From Shouchella hunanensis (GTDB taxonomy: Bacteria; Bacillota; Bacilli; Bacillales; Bacillaceae_D), in the NCBI RefSeq assembly GCF_028735875.1, contig NZ_CP117834.1:248001-312000 (forward strand): a stretch of DNA of 64,000 nt, read 5' to 3'. The notes below the pieces were generated by a model. The model was not told where the DNA came from. It worked only from the letters and a program-made list of their open reading frames with translations, and did no database searches. Of this stretch, positions 35,168 to 46,082 are shown piece by piece. Made by a program: the position numbers and the translations under genes. The stretch's first letter is position 1, and each line of letters starts with the position of its first letter.

Positions 35168-36931
35168 TTAAGCTTGTCTCTTTGGAAACAAAATTTTAAA
35201 TACCGATCCCTTTCCTTCTTCACTTTCCACTTCTAGTTTTCCATGATGAGCTTCAGCCAAATGTTTCACAATCGCAAGACCCAAGCCTGTTCCTCCAGAA
35301 TTTCGACTCCTCGCTCGATCAACTCGGTAGAAACGTTCAAAAATACGAAGTCTTTCTGGCACACTAATGCCAATTCCTGTATCTTTCACTTGAAGCTCCA
35401 CATCATTTTCTTTTTCAATTAACTTTACGTGAACCGTACCATCCGCTGGTGTGTACGCAATCGCATTTGTAACAAGGTTTAAAATAATTTGTTTTAAGCG
35501 TTGTGCGTCTCCCTCAATAGTAGATTGACCTGTTTCTGTTACATGAATGGTCATTTTCTTTTCTTCAGCTTTGCTTGAAAGCAATGTGACAACTTCATCG
35601 GAAATCCCTTTTAAGGAGACTTCTTCTAAATGGAGTAAGAATTGAGCATTTTCAATTTTAGACAGTTCAAGTAAGTCCATGATTAGCGTTTGTAGACGAT
35701 CACTTTCTTTCCAAATAATCTCCGTAAATTGCTTCGACAATTCCGGCTCTTGAAGCGCACCATCAATTAACGTTTCCGCAAAACCTTTAATTGACGTTAC
35801 CGGTGTCTTTAATTCATGAGAGACATTTGCGACGAAATCTTTGCGAATTTGTTCAAGTTTCTTTTGCTCTGTTATATCATGGAGTACAATCGTTACCCCA
35901 CGCAAACGACCGGAATCTGTCACAACAGGAGCCCCGTAGACGTCATAGACTTTCGTGACAAAATGATCTGTCCATTCGATTTGTCCTCGTTGTTTTGTTT
36001 CAGTCATATAGACCGACTGGACAAATTTACTAAGATTATCACTTGGAATAATTTCATAGTAAGGCTTACCTGTTATTTCCTGCGCTTTAACGAAAAACAG
36101 TTGTTCTGTTGTTCGATTTACCAGCTCTACATCGCCACGAACATTAATAAATAATAACGCACTCCCCATATGATCAATCAAAGCAGCCATTTGTTCTTGC
36201 TGTACTTTATGACGCCTTGACAGTTGTTCTAGATTGTATGCGAGTATATTAATGGAGCGACCTAAGCGTCCCAGTTCTTTATGTTGATCTTCAAACGTCC
36301 GTGTTTTATAGTCACCTTCTGCTAAACGAATCGCTGCCTCTGTCGCATGATCAATCGGTTTAATAATTTGCTTTGTAATGCGCGTAACAAGAATAAATAG
36401 AATGAAAAATGCAATGAAGAAGCTTGCTGCAATGACGAACCATACGGTTTGATTAATTTGGTTAAGTGATTCTACTGATAAACCTACACGAATATAACCT
36501 AGAAGCATTTCATCTTCATAAAGAGGTAAAGCATAATAAAGCAAGTCCTCACCGATTGTCTCACTATACCTTAGTTCAACGTCGTTATCAGCAAGGGCGC
36601 GCTTAATTTCAGGTCGATCAAGATGATTTTCCATTTCTTCTGGCTCAGCCCATGAGTCTCCTAAAACCGTTCCTGTGTCATCAATAATCGTTAAACGTCC
36701 TTCAAATAATTCACCGGCTTTAGCCGCAATTCGCTGTGCTTCCTCTTGCTCTGGAAAGCCATTTTCCGTGACGGTCCATGTTGCTAGTGCTGTTTCGTTC
36801 TTCATTCGCTCTTCAATAAAATTTAAATACTGCTCATTTGACCAGGCACCAATGGTTAGTCCGAGTGCTAGCAAAACAAAGGTAACAACAAGCATAATGC
36901 TTACAACGAACCGATTTTTTACGTTAGTCAT
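35168..36931 (-). CDS. phoR: Phosphate sensor histidine kinase PhoR
   Basis: A 587-residue kinase with two membrane helices (about 8-30 and 160-180) around an extracellular sensing domain, a HAMP segment, a PAS domain (about 240-340), the dimerisation site HELKTPVTSIKGFAE with the phosphorylated His, and the ATPase boxes (ILNLVTNAIAYTP, GTGLGLAI). The start is placed at the ATG inside the phoP end (ATGACTAA overlap). The pair senses phosphate limitation and cell-wall stress. Length close to B. subtilis PhoR. Confidence 0.95.
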   Translation of the reverse strand: MTNVKNRFVVSIMLVVTFVLLALGLTIGAWSNEQYLNFIEERMKNETALATWTVTENGFPEQEEAQRIAAKAGELFEGRLTIIDDTGTVLGDSWAEPEEMENHLDRPEIKRALADNDVELRYSETIGEDLLYYALPLYEDEMLLGYIRVGLSVESLNQINQTVWFVIAASFFIAFFILFILVTRITKQIIKPIDHATEAAIRLAEGDYKTRTFEDQHKELGRLGRSINILAYNLEQLSRRHKVQQEQMAALIDHMGSALLFINVRGDVELVNRTTEQLFFVKAQEITGKPYYEIIPSDNLSKFVQSVYMTETKQRGQIEWTDHFVTKVYDVYGAPVVTDSGRLRGVTIVLHDITEQKKLEQIRKDFVANVSHELKTPVTSIKGFAETLIDGALQEPELSKQFTEIIWKESDRLQTLIMDLLELSKIENAQFLLHLEEVSLKGISDEVVTLLSSKAEEKKMTIHVTETGQSTIEGDAQRLKQIILNLVTNAIAYTPADGTVHVKLIEKENDVELQVKDTGIGISVPERLRIFERFYRVDRARSRNSGGTGLGLAIVKHLAEAHHGKLEVESEEGKGSVFKILFPKRQA

Positions 36932-37643
36932 TTGAGATTGGTTCTTCCAACTTATAGCCCAGCCCACGAATCGTCTTAATGTAAACAGGCTTTTTCGGAT
37001 TTGGTTCGATCTTTTCTCTCAAGTGGCTAATGTGTACATCGACTATTCGTGTATCACCAACAAATTCATAATTCCATACAGCATTAAGAAGCTGGTCTCT
37101 CGTTAACACCCGGCCTTTATTCTCAGACAAGTAGACGAGTAGCTCAAACTCTTTTGGTGTCAAGGTTAGCAAATCCTGCTTTACGTATACTTCATAATTG
37201 TCTGGGTAAATGGTTAAGTCTTTTATGACGCGTCCCTTCCCTTTTACAGCTACATCTTCTTTAGTAGCCTGTGTCTGGTCGACCCGACGTAAAATGGCAC
37301 GCACTCTTGCGGATACTTCTCGAGGTGAAAATGGTTTAGTCATATAGTCATCGGCACCTAATTCTAGACCGAGTACTTTATCAAATTCATCATCTTTAGC
37401 CGTTAGCATTAAAATTGGTACAAAAATATGTTCCTGCCTTAAATTGCGACACACATCCATTCCATCCATACTTGGTAACATAAGATCAAGTATGATTAAA
37501 TCGAAAGGAACTTCTTTTGCTCGCTCAAACCCAGCTAGTCCATCTAACCTCGTTTCCACTTCAAAGCCAGCCTGTTCTAAGTTGTACTTGAGTAAGGTGG
37601 AAATGGATGGTTCATCATCGACTACTAAAATGCGCTTTGCCAT
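36924..37643 (-). CDS. phoP: Phosphate response regulator PhoP
   Basis: A 239-residue OmpR/PhoB-class regulator. The receiver domain has the acidic pocket VVDDE, phospho-acceptor in LDLMLPSMDG and ADDYMTKPFSP; the C-terminal winged helix (about 135-235) ends RIVDVHISHLREKI and IRGLGYKL. It is upstream of phoR and overlaps it by eight bases. No Pho-box-type TTAACA repeats were recognised in the 90-base upstream gap. Confidence 0.96.
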   Translation of the reverse strand: MAKRILVVDDEPSISTLLKYNLEQAGFEVETRLDGLAGFERAKEVPFDLIILDLMLPSMDGMDVCRNLRQEHIFVPILMLTAKDDEFDKVLGLELGADDYMTKPFSPREVSARVRAILRRVDQTQATKEDVAVKGKGRVIKDLTIYPDNYEVYVKQDLLTLTPKEFELLVYLSENKGRVLTRDQLLNAVWNYEFVGDTRIVDVHISHLREKIEPNPKKPVYIKTIRGLGYKLEEPISND

Positions 37644-37736
37644 ATAGGTAGTTGCACTCCTTTTTCTTGTGTTTGAACGGTCTTATCCTATCTTCTCTCT
37701 ATTCTCTCTTAAGTATAGCAAAAATATAAGAATGTG

Positions 37737-38180
37737 CTATTCCTTTATATCAGGAAGGATTGTTCGGTAAGGTACAGGTGAATTTAAAACGGTTGATGTA
37801 TTAATGGTTCCGTACGGTATTAATCGATCAATAAGAGCACGCATACTATTCACATCCGACACAGCGGCTTTTAAAAAGTAGCTTACTTCTCCAGTTACTC
37901 GATGGCACTCGATAATTTCTGCTTCATCCTTTATAACCTCTTCAAAATCCGATAGCGCCACTTTCAACCCGCTAACTTGTATTAAAAGCAAGATATCCTT
38001 GCCGATTTCTTTTAATGATACCCGCGCTGTAAACCCTTCAATAACACCTTTTTCTTGTAAACGTACGAGACGTTCTGACATACTCGGTCGGCTTAATGCC
38101 AGCTCCTTTGATAATTCACTAATTGTCATCCTGCCATTGTCTTGAAGCAGCTTTAGGATATCGCAATCCATTTTATCCAT
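37737..38180 (-). CDS. Lrp/AsnC family transcriptional regulator
   Basis: A 147-residue one-component regulator: an N-terminal HTH (MDKMDCDILKLLQDNGRMTISELSKELALS) and a C-terminal RAM ligand-binding domain (about 65-147). The start is the ATG with AAGGTGA eight bases upstream, not the upstream in-frame GTG. It is divergent from a YitT-like membrane protein, so the likely role is local control of it by a small metabolite such as an amino acid (inference). Confidence 0.88.
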   Translation of the reverse strand: MDKMDCDILKLLQDNGRMTISELSKELALSRPSMSERLVRLQEKGVIEGFTARVSLKEIGKDILLLIQVSGLKVALSDFEEVIKDEAEIIECHRVTGEVSYFLKAAVSDVNSMRALIDRLIPYGTINTSTVLNSPVPYRTILPDIKE

Positions 38181-38265
38181 TAAGAAAATCACCTTTTTTC
38201 ATTTTGTACAAATAATTTATCATTTCCCTTCATTTATTAAACCACATTTTAGAAGATCCTACTAG

Positions 38266-38312
38266 TTGTTATACAAAACTCCTTCATTGTTATATAAACT
38301 TATAGTAACAAT
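38266..38312. promoter_or_regulatory. Repeat cluster between the Lrp gene and the YitT-like gene
   Basis: TTGTTATAcAAA occurs at 38266-38277 and TTGTTATAtAAA at 38287-38298, a 21-base spacing (two turns). ATTGTTA (38286-38292) is inverted as TAACAAT at 38306-38312. This looks like a multi-site Lrp operator over the divergent promoters. Confidence 0.5.
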
Positions 38313-38329
38313 AACGTGTAGGTGATTGA

Positions 38330-38953
38330 ATGATTTTTTTCCGAAAGGCCATTGCGATTTTATTAGGTTGTTTCATTGTTTCGATTGGCGTTTTATTGCT
38401 CCGTCACGCTGGTCTTATTACTGGCGGAACAGCTGGTTTGACCTTAACCTTATCCTATTTAGTTAACCTTCCTTTTTCCTTACTCTTTTTCCTAGTAAAC
38501 ATACCGTTTTACATATTTTCTTTTATAAGAATGGGCTTAAGCTTTACAATTGTGACGATGCTATCGGTTACATTTTTATCCTTGTTAACAGCGGTTGATA
38601 CGTTTTTACCTTCTTTTACAGTCCCAATGTTTTTTGGAGCTGTCCTAGGTGGGGTTAGCATTGGGACAGGATTAACGCTTTTATTTAATCAGCAAGCTTC
38701 TTTAGGTGGGGCAAATATTCTTGCTTTGTATCTGCAAAAGAAAGCTGGAATTGACCCAGGCAAAACAAACTTTCTTTTTGATGCGTTTGTTGTACTCCTC
38801 AGTTTCCTAGTCGTCGGTCTTATCCCGGGACTGTTTTCCGTTCTGTCTATTCTTATTACATCTAAAATCATCAGCCTCTATAAACATCGCTTTATTAAAC
38901 ATGTCAAACCAGTTCAATTAAAAAAAGCCTCTGTCTCTGGTGCCGGAGTATAA
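38330..38953 (+). CDS. YitT/YczE-like membrane protein
   Basis: A 207-residue protein with six membrane helices and the family features RHAGLITGGTAGLTLTLSY (residue 25) and SLGGANILALYLQKKAG (residue 124). It lacks the C-terminal DUF2179 domain of full YitT (about 280 residues) and is therefore nearer the short YczE/YyaS-type members. Function unknown; possibly export of an amino acid or related compound. Start ATG follows AGGTGA. Ends at the shared terminator with mdh. Confidence 0.8.
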   Translation: MIFFRKAIAILLGCFIVSIGVLLLRHAGLITGGTAGLTLTLSYLVNLPFSLLFFLVNIPFYIFSFIRMGLSFTIVTMLSVTFLSLLTAVDTFLPSFTVPMFFGAVLGGVSIGTGLTLLFNQQASLGGANILALYLQKKAGIDPGKTNFLFDAFVVLLSFLVVGLIPGLFSVLSILITSKIISLYKHRFIKHVKPVQLKKASVSGAGV

Positions 38954-38956
38954 TAG

Positions 38957-38990
38957 AAAAATCCTCACGCGTAAACGCATGAGGATTTTT
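38957..38990. terminator. Bidirectional terminator between the YitT-like gene and mdh
   Basis: AAAAATCCTCACGCG-taaa-CGCATGAGGATTTTT between convergent genes; T runs on both strands. Confidence 0.93.
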
Positions 38991-38992
38991 AT

Positions 38993-39937
38993 TTATGCTG
39001 TTGGTAAAGCATCCATTACATGACGAACAGAATCAGCAGACTTATTTAACTGGTCTTGTTCCTCATCTGTCAAGTCAAGCTCAATTACTTTTTCAATACC
39101 GTCTCCACCTAAAATAGTAGGAACCCCTAGATATAAGTCGTGATGTCCATACTCGCCTTCTAGATAAGCAATTGTCGGAATCACTCTTTTCTTATCTTTG
39201 ACAATCGCTTCAACCATTTGCGTTAGGGATGCTGCCGGTGCATAGTAGGCACTACCGTTTCCAAGTAGTCCAACAATTTCACCGCCACCTTTTCGTGTCC
39301 GTTCAACAATTTCCTCTAAACGCTCAGGCGAGATTAATGTTGAAAGTGGCACGCCGCCAGCTGCTGAATAGCGAATAAGTGGAACCATATCATCACCGTG
39401 ACCACCAAGAACAAATCCAGTAACATCTTCAACAGATAGATTTAATTCCTCGGCAATAAACGTTCTAAATCGAGCTGTATCCAATACACCCGACTGACCA
39501 ATAACCCGATTTTTCGGTAATCCCGATTCTTTGAATACCGTATACGTCATCGCGTCTGCTGGATTCGTTAACACGATGATATAGCAATCTGGAGAATGTT
39601 TGACAATTTCTTTTGTTACAGACTTCATAATTTTAGCGTTAGTGGAAACTAGGTCATCGCGACTCATACCTGGCTTACGCGCAATTCCAGCTGTGATGAC
39701 AACAACATCGGAGTCTTTTGTATCTTCATAACTCGATGTGCCAATAATTCGGGAATCAACACCTTGTACAGGTGTTGATTCCATCATATCTAACGCTTTT
39801 CCTTTTGTCGGTCCTTCCATATCCGGAATATCAACAAGAACAACGTCGCCTAGTTCTTTTTGTGCAACCATAAGAGCCGTTGTTGCACCTGTAAAGCCAC
39901 TACCGATAATTGAAATTTTTCTACGTTTAATCGCCAT
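38993..39937 (-). CDS. mdh: Malate dehydrogenase
   Basis: Oxidises malate to oxaloacetate in the TCA cycle. A 314-residue LDH-like MDH with the NAD site [10 protein letters not shown], an acidic residue (VDIP) selecting NAD, and catalytic [16 protein letters not shown] and [12 protein letters not shown]. Order citZ-icd-mdh is as in B. subtilis and the gaps are 66 and 41 bases, so one transcript is likely. Confidence 0.97.
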   Translation of the reverse strand: MAIKRRKISIIGSGFTGATTALMVAQKELGDVVLVDIPDMEGPTKGKALDMMESTPVQGVDSRIIGTSSYEDTKDSDVVVITAGIARKPGMSRDDLVSTNAKIMKSVTKEIVKHSPDCYIIVLTNPADAMTYTVFKESGLPKNRVIGQSGVLDTARFRTFIAEELNLSVEDVTGFVLGGHGDDMVPLIRYSAAGGVPLSTLISPERLEEIVERTRKGGGEIVGLLGNGSAYYAPAASLTQMVEAIVKDKKRVIPTIAYLEGEYGHHDLYLGVPTILGGDGIEKVIELDLTDEEQDQLNKSADSVRHVMDALPTA

Positions 39938-39978
39938 GCTAACATCTCCTCGTTCTCATTATGATTCACATTTGTTGA

Positions 39979-41244
39979 TTAGAGGTTTTTGATTAGTTCA
40001 TCAGCAAAACCAGAACAAGAAACTTCTGTTGCATCATCCATCAAACGTGCAAAATCATATGTCACGACTTTACTTTCAATGGTTTTATCCATTGACGACA
40101 TGATCATATCAGCTGCTTCTGTCCAGCCAAGGTGACGGAGAAGTAGTTCACCAGACAATAGAACAGAAGATGGATTTACTTTATCTAATCCAGCGTACTT
40201 AGGAGCAGTACCGTGAGTAGCTTCAAAGATTGCATGCCCTGTATCGTAGTTGATATTCGCTCCTGGAGCAATACCAATTCCACCAACTTGTGCTGCTAAT
40301 GCGTCGGAAATATAATCTCCGTTTAAGTTCATTGTAACAACAACATCAAACTCTTTTGGACGTGTTAAAATTTGTTGCAAGAAGATGTCTGCAATTGAAT
40401 CTTTCACAATAATTTTTCCAGCGGCTTCTGCTTCACTTTGTGCTTGATCGGCAGCTTCTCTTCCTTTTTCCTCAACAATTTTATCGTATGTTGCCCACGT
40501 AAAGACTTTATCTCCGAACTCGCGCTCAGCTAAATCGTAGCCCCAGTTTTTAAATGAACCTTCTGTATACTTCATGATGTTTCCTTTATGAACAAGCGTT
40601 ACACTCTTTCTACCTTCATCCAAAGCGTATTGAATAGAAGCACGCACAATTCGTTCTGTTCCTTCTTTTGAAACTGGCTTAATACCAATTCCAGATGTTT
40701 CAGGGAAACGAATTTTATTAATGCCCATTTCATCTTGTAGGAACGCAATGACTTTTTTCACTTCATCGGAACCTTCTTGGAATTCAATTCCTGCATAAAT
40801 ATCTTCTGTGTTCTCACGGAAAATTGCCATATTTGTGTCTTCTGGACGTTTTACAGGCGAAGGAACACCAGTGAAATAACGAACTGGACGTAAACATGTA
40901 TAAAGATCAAGCTCTTGACGAAGCGCAACGTTTAACGAGCGAATTCCTCCACCAATTGGTGTTGTTAAAGGCCCTTTAATCGCAATTAAATATTCACGTA
41001 CAGCATCTAATGTTTCCGCCGGAAGCCATTCACCTGTTTGGTTGTACGCTTTTTCACCAGCTAAGATTTCTTTCCAGTGAATTTTGCGCTCTCCACTGTA
41101 TGCTTTTTCTACTGCTGCGTCTAATACGCGAGATGCTGCTGCCCAAATATCAGGACCTGTGCCGTCTCCTTCAATAAAAGGTACAATTGGTTCGTTTGGT
41201 ACATTTAGAACTCCGTTAGTTGTTTGAATTTTTTCTGCTGCCAT
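39979..41244 (-). CDS. icd: Isocitrate dehydrogenase (NADP+)
   Basis: Converts isocitrate to 2-oxoglutarate. A 421-residue bacterial NADP-type enzyme with [13 protein letters not shown]-like start, the substrate-binding [24 protein letters not shown] and the phosphorylatable-site segment. The start is the ATG giving MAAEKIQTT, seven bases after GGAGGG. Length matches B. subtilis Icd (423). Confidence 0.97.
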   Translation of the reverse strand: MAAEKIQTTNGVLNVPNEPIVPFIEGDGTGPDIWAAASRVLDAAVEKAYSGERKIHWKEILAGEKAYNQTGEWLPAETLDAVREYLIAIKGPLTTPIGGGIRSLNVALRQELDLYTCLRPVRYFTGVPSPVKRPEDTNMAIFRENTEDIYAGIEFQEGSDEVKKVIAFLQDEMGINKIRFPETSGIGIKPVSKEGTERIVRASIQYALDEGRKSVTLVHKGNIMKYTEGSFKNWGYDLAEREFGDKVFTWATYDKIVEEKGREAADQAQSEAEAAGKIIVKDSIADIFLQQILTRPKEFDVVVTMNLNGDYISDALAAQVGGIGIAPGANINYDTGHAIFEATHGTAPKYAGLDKVNPSSVLLSGELLLRHLGWTEAADMIMSSMDKTIESKVVTYDFARLMDDATEVSCSGFADELIKNL

Positions 41245-41310
41245 GTGTATTCCCTCCATCCAAATATGTAGAACGGATGACTCCGTTCAATTTTTACATT
41301 AAACTAGTTG

Positions 41311-42426
41311 CTATCTTGATTCAATGGAAACATATGAGCGTTTATCAGGACCAACATATTCTGCCCTTGGTCGGATTAAACGATTGTTTGCATATTGTTC
41401 TAAAATGTGCGCAAGCCATCCTGATGTGCGACTAACTGCAAAAATAGGTGTAAACAAGTCATGCTTAATTCCAAGACTATGATAAACCGTTGCAGAATAA
41501 AAATCGACGTTTGGCAATAAACCTTTTTCTTTTGTAATCATCTCTTCAATTTGAATCGACATATCGTACCATTTCGTTTCATTTACAACACTTGTTAATT
41601 GTTTGGACATATCACGCAAATGCTTTGCACGAGGATCCCCATTTTTATAGACACGATGTCCAAAACCCATAATTTTTTCTTTGTTGTCTAATGCTTTTCT
41701 AAGGTATGGTTCTACTTCTTCTGGCTCATTAATGTCTAATAGCATGTTCATGACAGCTTCATTTGCTCCACCGTGTAAAGGTCCCTTTAATGCACCAATA
41801 GCAGCTGTTATTCCTGAATAAACGTCAGACAGTGTTGCTACACAAACACGTGCAGTAAAAGTTGAAGCATTCAATTCATGATCGGCGTGCAAAACAAGTG
41901 CTTTATTAAACGCCTCTACAGATAAATCATCCGGTGTTACACCATTTAACATGTATAGAAAATTCGCAGCAAACGATAGATCTTTGTTCGGTGGAATTGG
42001 CTCTTTTCCAGAACGAATCCGTTCAAAACCTGTCACTATTGTCGGAATTTTCGCTTGAAGTCGAACTGCTTTGTTATAATTTTCTTCTTCGTCCATCTTT
42101 TCTGCATCTAAGTCAAACAAGCCAAGCGCTGAAATAGCTGAGCGCAACGCCGCCATTGGATGTACGTCATTAATTGGATAGGCTTTCATTTGAGTGAAAA
42201 TTTCTTCAGGAACTTCGGCTTCAGCAGCCAACTTCTCTGTAAACGATTTCAATTCTTCTTTGGTCGGAAGTTCACCATTCCAAAGTAAATAAATAACCTC
42301 TTCAAAGCTTGCATTTTCTGCTAACTCATCAATGCCATAGCCTTGATAGGTTAATTCATCGTCAATAATTGAACTTACGCTTGACTGTGTTGCTACAATA
42401 CCTTCTAATCCACGAGTAGTAGTCAC
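41311..42426 (-). CDS. citZ: Citrate synthase
   Basis: Condenses oxaloacetate and acetyl-CoA at the head of the TCA cycle. A 371-residue type I citrate synthase with the conserved catalytic segments NHELNASTFTARV-like (reads HADHELNASTF), GPLHGGANE and MGFGHRVYKNGDPRA. The start is GTG after AAAGGAGAG. It is preceded by a 324-base leader region and is the first gene of citZ-icd-mdh. Confidence 0.97.
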   Translation of the reverse strand: MTTTRGLEGIVATQSSVSSIIDDELTYQGYGIDELAENASFEEVIYLLWNGELPTKEELKSFTEKLAAEAEVPEEIFTQMKAYPINDVHPMAALRSAISALGLFDLDAEKMDEEENYNKAVRLQAKIPTIVTGFERIRSGKEPIPPNKDLSFAANFLYMLNGVTPDDLSVEAFNKALVLHADHELNASTFTARVCVATLSDVYSGITAAIGALKGPLHGGANEAVMNMLLDINEPEEVEPYLRKALDNKEKIMGFGHRVYKNGDPRAKHLRDMSKQLTSVVNETKWYDMSIQIEEMITKEKGLLPNVDFYSATVYHSLGIKHDLFTPIFAVSRTSGWLAHILEQYANNRLIRPRAEYVGPDKRSYVSIESR

Positions 42427-42750
42427 CTATATCTCTCCTTTTCTCTAATAAATCCTTCACAAGACGTAACGATACCAAGTGAAGCGTTTTCGCAAAAGGA
42501 TGCGAACTCTCCTATCTCCTTCAACAATGAAAGAATACGATTCAAACTGAATCGAGAGCGGGTTCATAGTCTAGTAGGCTAGCCATAAACCAAACTTGTT
42601 AAGCAACTTAAATGAAGTCGAATGACAAAACAGATTTATCTCTACCATAACCGAAAGAAGGTAAGATATAAAGTGTTTTGCGACAACCTAAGCACTTCAT
42701 ATCATACCATAATTTTAAAAATACGGCTATAACCAGCATTTTTCGACATG
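42427..42750 (-). promoter_or_regulatory. Upstream region of citZ-icd-mdh
   Basis: No gene is seen in this 324-base stretch. It holds the citZ control region on the minus strand: a TATGAT -10-like element with extended TGG near 42700-42708, and a weak cre-like sequence at 42480-42494 (minus strand GCGAAAACGCTTCA). A CcpC-type ATAA-N7-TTAT pair was not found with confidence. Confidence 0.45.
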
Positions 42751-43149
42751 CTATCTTCTTTTAATGACAACAAACCTACCGTTTGCAATACCAGAGTGAA
42801 TGCTTTTTAATATGCCCGCTTTTATAATGGTTCTTGTCCACGGTATTAAAAACATCGCTCCGACAACATCTGAAAAAAAACCAGGTAACGTTAACAGTGC
42901 ACCACCAATAAAGATACAAGCACCATCAATCATTGCCTGACTAGGAACTTGTTGCTTTTGCATTTGGAGTTGAGCTAAACGTATGACCTGCATGCCTTGA
43001 CGACGTGCAACTAAAAAACCGATAATGCTGGTCGAAAGCATAGCAAGAATGGTGTACCAAACTCCAATCCATTGCACGGAAAAAACAATGAGCAAAAGCT
43101 CAATTAATGGAATTCCAATCGCAACAGGTAGAAGAAACCGTTTGAACAT
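42751..43149 (-). CDS. fxsA: FxsA family membrane protein
   Basis: A 132-residue FxsA/YtzA protein with three membrane segments (about residues 6-45 as a hairpin and 70-95) and the family GACIFIGGALLTLPGFFSDVVG motif. FxsA is a cytoplasmic membrane protein whose excess relieves phage F exclusion in E. coli; its normal role is unknown. The start is the ATG giving MFKRFLLP, with GAGGTGG upstream. Same position after pyk as in B. subtilis. Confidence 0.88.
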   Translation of the reverse strand: MFKRFLLPVAIGIPLIELLLIVFSVQWIGVWYTILAMLSTSIIGFLVARRQGMQVIRLAQLQMQKQQVPSQAMIDGACIFIGGALLTLPGFFSDVVGAMFLIPWTRTIIKAGILKSIHSGIANGRFVVIKRR

Positions 43150-43170
43150 AAATGACCACCTCATTTATAA

Positions 43171-43200
43171 GAAAAAGAAGAGCAGTTGCTCTTCTTTTTC
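43171..43200. terminator. Terminator of pyk
   Basis: A perfect palindrome of 30 bases, GAAAAAGAAGAGCA-gt-TGCTCTTCTTTTTC, with the T run built into the stem; just after the pyk stop. Confidence 0.85.
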
Positions 43201-43204
43201 TACA

Positions 43205-44959
43205 TTATAGTACACGCGCTTTGCCGCTGTAAATATTCCCGGTTTTTGCATCAACCGTTACTTCTTCCCCATCGGTAAAGAGAGCCAATGCATCATCAAC
43301 ACCTACAACAACAGGTGTGCTTAAGTTCAAGCCTACAACTGCAGCGTGAGACGTTAACCCGCCTTCCTCTGTAATAACAGCCGCCGCTTTCTCAAATGAG
43401 TCAATCATATCTTTGTCAGTAGATTTTGTAACAAGGACTGCGCCTTGCGTCATTTTCGCACTCGCTTCAGCTGCATTCTCAGCTAAAACGACTTTGCCTG
43501 AACCAGAACGCTGGCCAATGCCTTGACCTTTTGCTTTCACTTCTCCTAGTACATGTACTTTAAGAAGATTTGTTGTTCCCGTTTCCCCTACTGGCACACC
43601 AGCTGTAATCACAACAAGGTCTCCTTGAGCCACATGTCCTGATTCCATAGCCGCCTCAACTGTTAAGTCAAGCATTTCATCTGTCGTGCTTGCTTGCTTA
43701 CCAAATAGCGGTGTTACGCCCCATACAAGCGCCATCTTCCGAAATGCTCTTTCATTGCTTGTAATCGCCAAGATTGGTGATTTAGGACGGAAACGTGAAG
43801 TCATGCGTGCCGTGTAGCCACTTTCTGTTGCTGTTAAAATAGCTGTCGCATCTAGGTTAGACGCCGTATGCGCTACAGACTGACCGATTGCGCTTGTGAT
43901 CGTTTGCTTTGATTCTTCACTTTTCTTCCGTAACAGTTGATCGTAATTCAAAGCTTGCTCCGTACGGCTAGCAATATTGTGCATAGTTTGCACAGACTCT
44001 ACAGGGTAATCCCCTGCTGCTGTTTCACCCGATAACATAATCGCGTCTGTACCGTCAAAGATAGCGTTAGCTACGTCACTTGCTTCGGCACGAGTTGGGC
44101 GTGGATTTCTTTGCATTGAATCAAGCATTTGTGTTGCCGTAATAACAGGCTTTGCTTGTTCGTTACATTTCTTAATTAACTGCTTTTGTACAAGTGGTAC
44201 TTCTTCAGCAGGAATTTCAACGCCTAAGTCGCCACGAGCAACCATTAATCCATCTGATACTTCAAGAATTTCATCGATATTATCGACACCTTCTTGGTTT
44301 TCAATTTTAGGGATAATCGCAATGTCGGCTGCACCGTTTTTCTCAAGTAATTCGCGAATTTCTAATACATCAGATGCACGACGAACGAATGAAGCCGCTA
44401 TGAAATCAACATTTTGCTCCACACCAAACAGAATATCTGCTGCGTCTTTATCTGTCATACCTGGTAGGTTGACACTAACATTTGGCACATTTACACCTTT
44501 TTTGTTTTTCAATGTACCGCTGTTTTTTACTGTTGTAACGATTTCGTTATCACGAACATCTGTAATCTCAAGGCCAATTAAACCATCATCGAGTAATAAC
44601 GTACTACCTACACTACAATCATTGACAAGACCTGGGTACGTAATCGAAATCTTTTCTGTTGAACCGACTACTTCTTCCATCGATACAATAAGTTGTTGTC
44701 CTTTTACAAGGTCAATTGCACCGTCTACAACCGTTTGCGTACGAATTTCAGGACCCTTTGTATCTAGTAAGATCGCAACGGTTTTTCCAGTCTTCTCGGA
44801 TGCTTCGCGGATATTACGAATACGCGCTCCATGTTCCTCGAAATCTCCGTGGGAAAAATTTAGACGGGCTACGTTCATACCAGCGTCTATTAATGAAACC
44901 AGTTGATCCACCGATTCACTTGCTGGTCCTATTGTACATACGATTTTTGTTTTACGCAT
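43205..44959 (-). CDS. pyk: Pyruvate kinase
   Basis: A 584-residue glycolytic enzyme. The catalytic core carries [35 protein letters not shown] and ATQMLDSM. The Bacillus/Geobacillus-type C-terminal extension (about 480-584), a PEP-utilising-domain-like segment with [21 protein letters not shown], is present. It lies 21 bases after pfkA, forming pfkA-pyk. Confidence 0.97.
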   Translation of the reverse strand: MRKTKIVCTIGPASESVDQLVSLIDAGMNVARLNFSHGDFEEHGARIRNIREASEKTGKTVAILLDTKGPEIRTQTVVDGAIDLVKGQQLIVSMEEVVGSTEKISITYPGLVNDCSVGSTLLLDDGLIGLEITDVRDNEIVTTVKNSGTLKNKKGVNVPNVSVNLPGMTDKDAADILFGVEQNVDFIAASFVRRASDVLEIRELLEKNGAADIAIIPKIENQEGVDNIDEILEVSDGLMVARGDLGVEIPAEEVPLVQKQLIKKCNEQAKPVITATQMLDSMQRNPRPTRAEASDVANAIFDGTDAIMLSGETAAGDYPVESVQTMHNIASRTEQALNYDQLLRKKSEESKQTITSAIGQSVAHTASNLDATAILTATESGYTARMTSRFRPKSPILAITSNERAFRKMALVWGVTPLFGKQASTTDEMLDLTVEAAMESGHVAQGDLVVITAGVPVGETGTTNLLKVHVLGEVKAKGQGIGQRSGSGKVVLAENAAEASAKMTQGAVLVTKSTDKDMIDSFEKAAAVITEEGGLTSHAAVVGLNLSTPVVVGVDDALALFTDGEEVTVDAKTGNIYSGKARVL

Positions 44960-44980
44960 TTTGTTCCTCCTACTATTTTC

Positions 44981-45940
<960 letters not shown>

Positions 45941-46002
45941 TTATGTTCCTCCTAACGAACAATAAGACAGACGAAGCTTGTCTTAACTAGTCTCTGCAAG
46001 TA

Positions 46003-46031
46003 AAGATACCACTTTGATTTCCTGAACACAA
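46003..46031 (-). promoter_or_regulatory. Promoter of pfkA-pyk
   Basis: Minus strand TTGTGT, 17-base spacer, TATCTT with TGG before it (extended -10). Confidence 0.65.
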
Positions 46032-46046
46032 GTGTTTCCATACTAC

Positions 46047-46075
46047 AAAAAATGCTTTCATATCAATGAAAGCAC
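46047..46075 (-). terminator. Terminator of accD-accA
   Basis: Minus strand GTGCTTTCAttgataTGAAAGCATTTTTT. Confidence 0.88.
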
Positions 46076-46082
46076 TTCCAAA

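Noticed and set aside
37644-37736. Pho boxes upstream of phoP
   Set aside because: No TTAACA-type direct repeats could be read.
42480-42494. Strong cre site upstream of citZ
   Set aside because: Only a partial match to the consensus on either strand; kept as a weak note.
44322-44906. 194-codon plus-strand frame opposite pyk
   Set aside because: Entirely inside a confident pyruvate kinase gene, with composition (S, T, I, P rich) typical of an antisense shadow.
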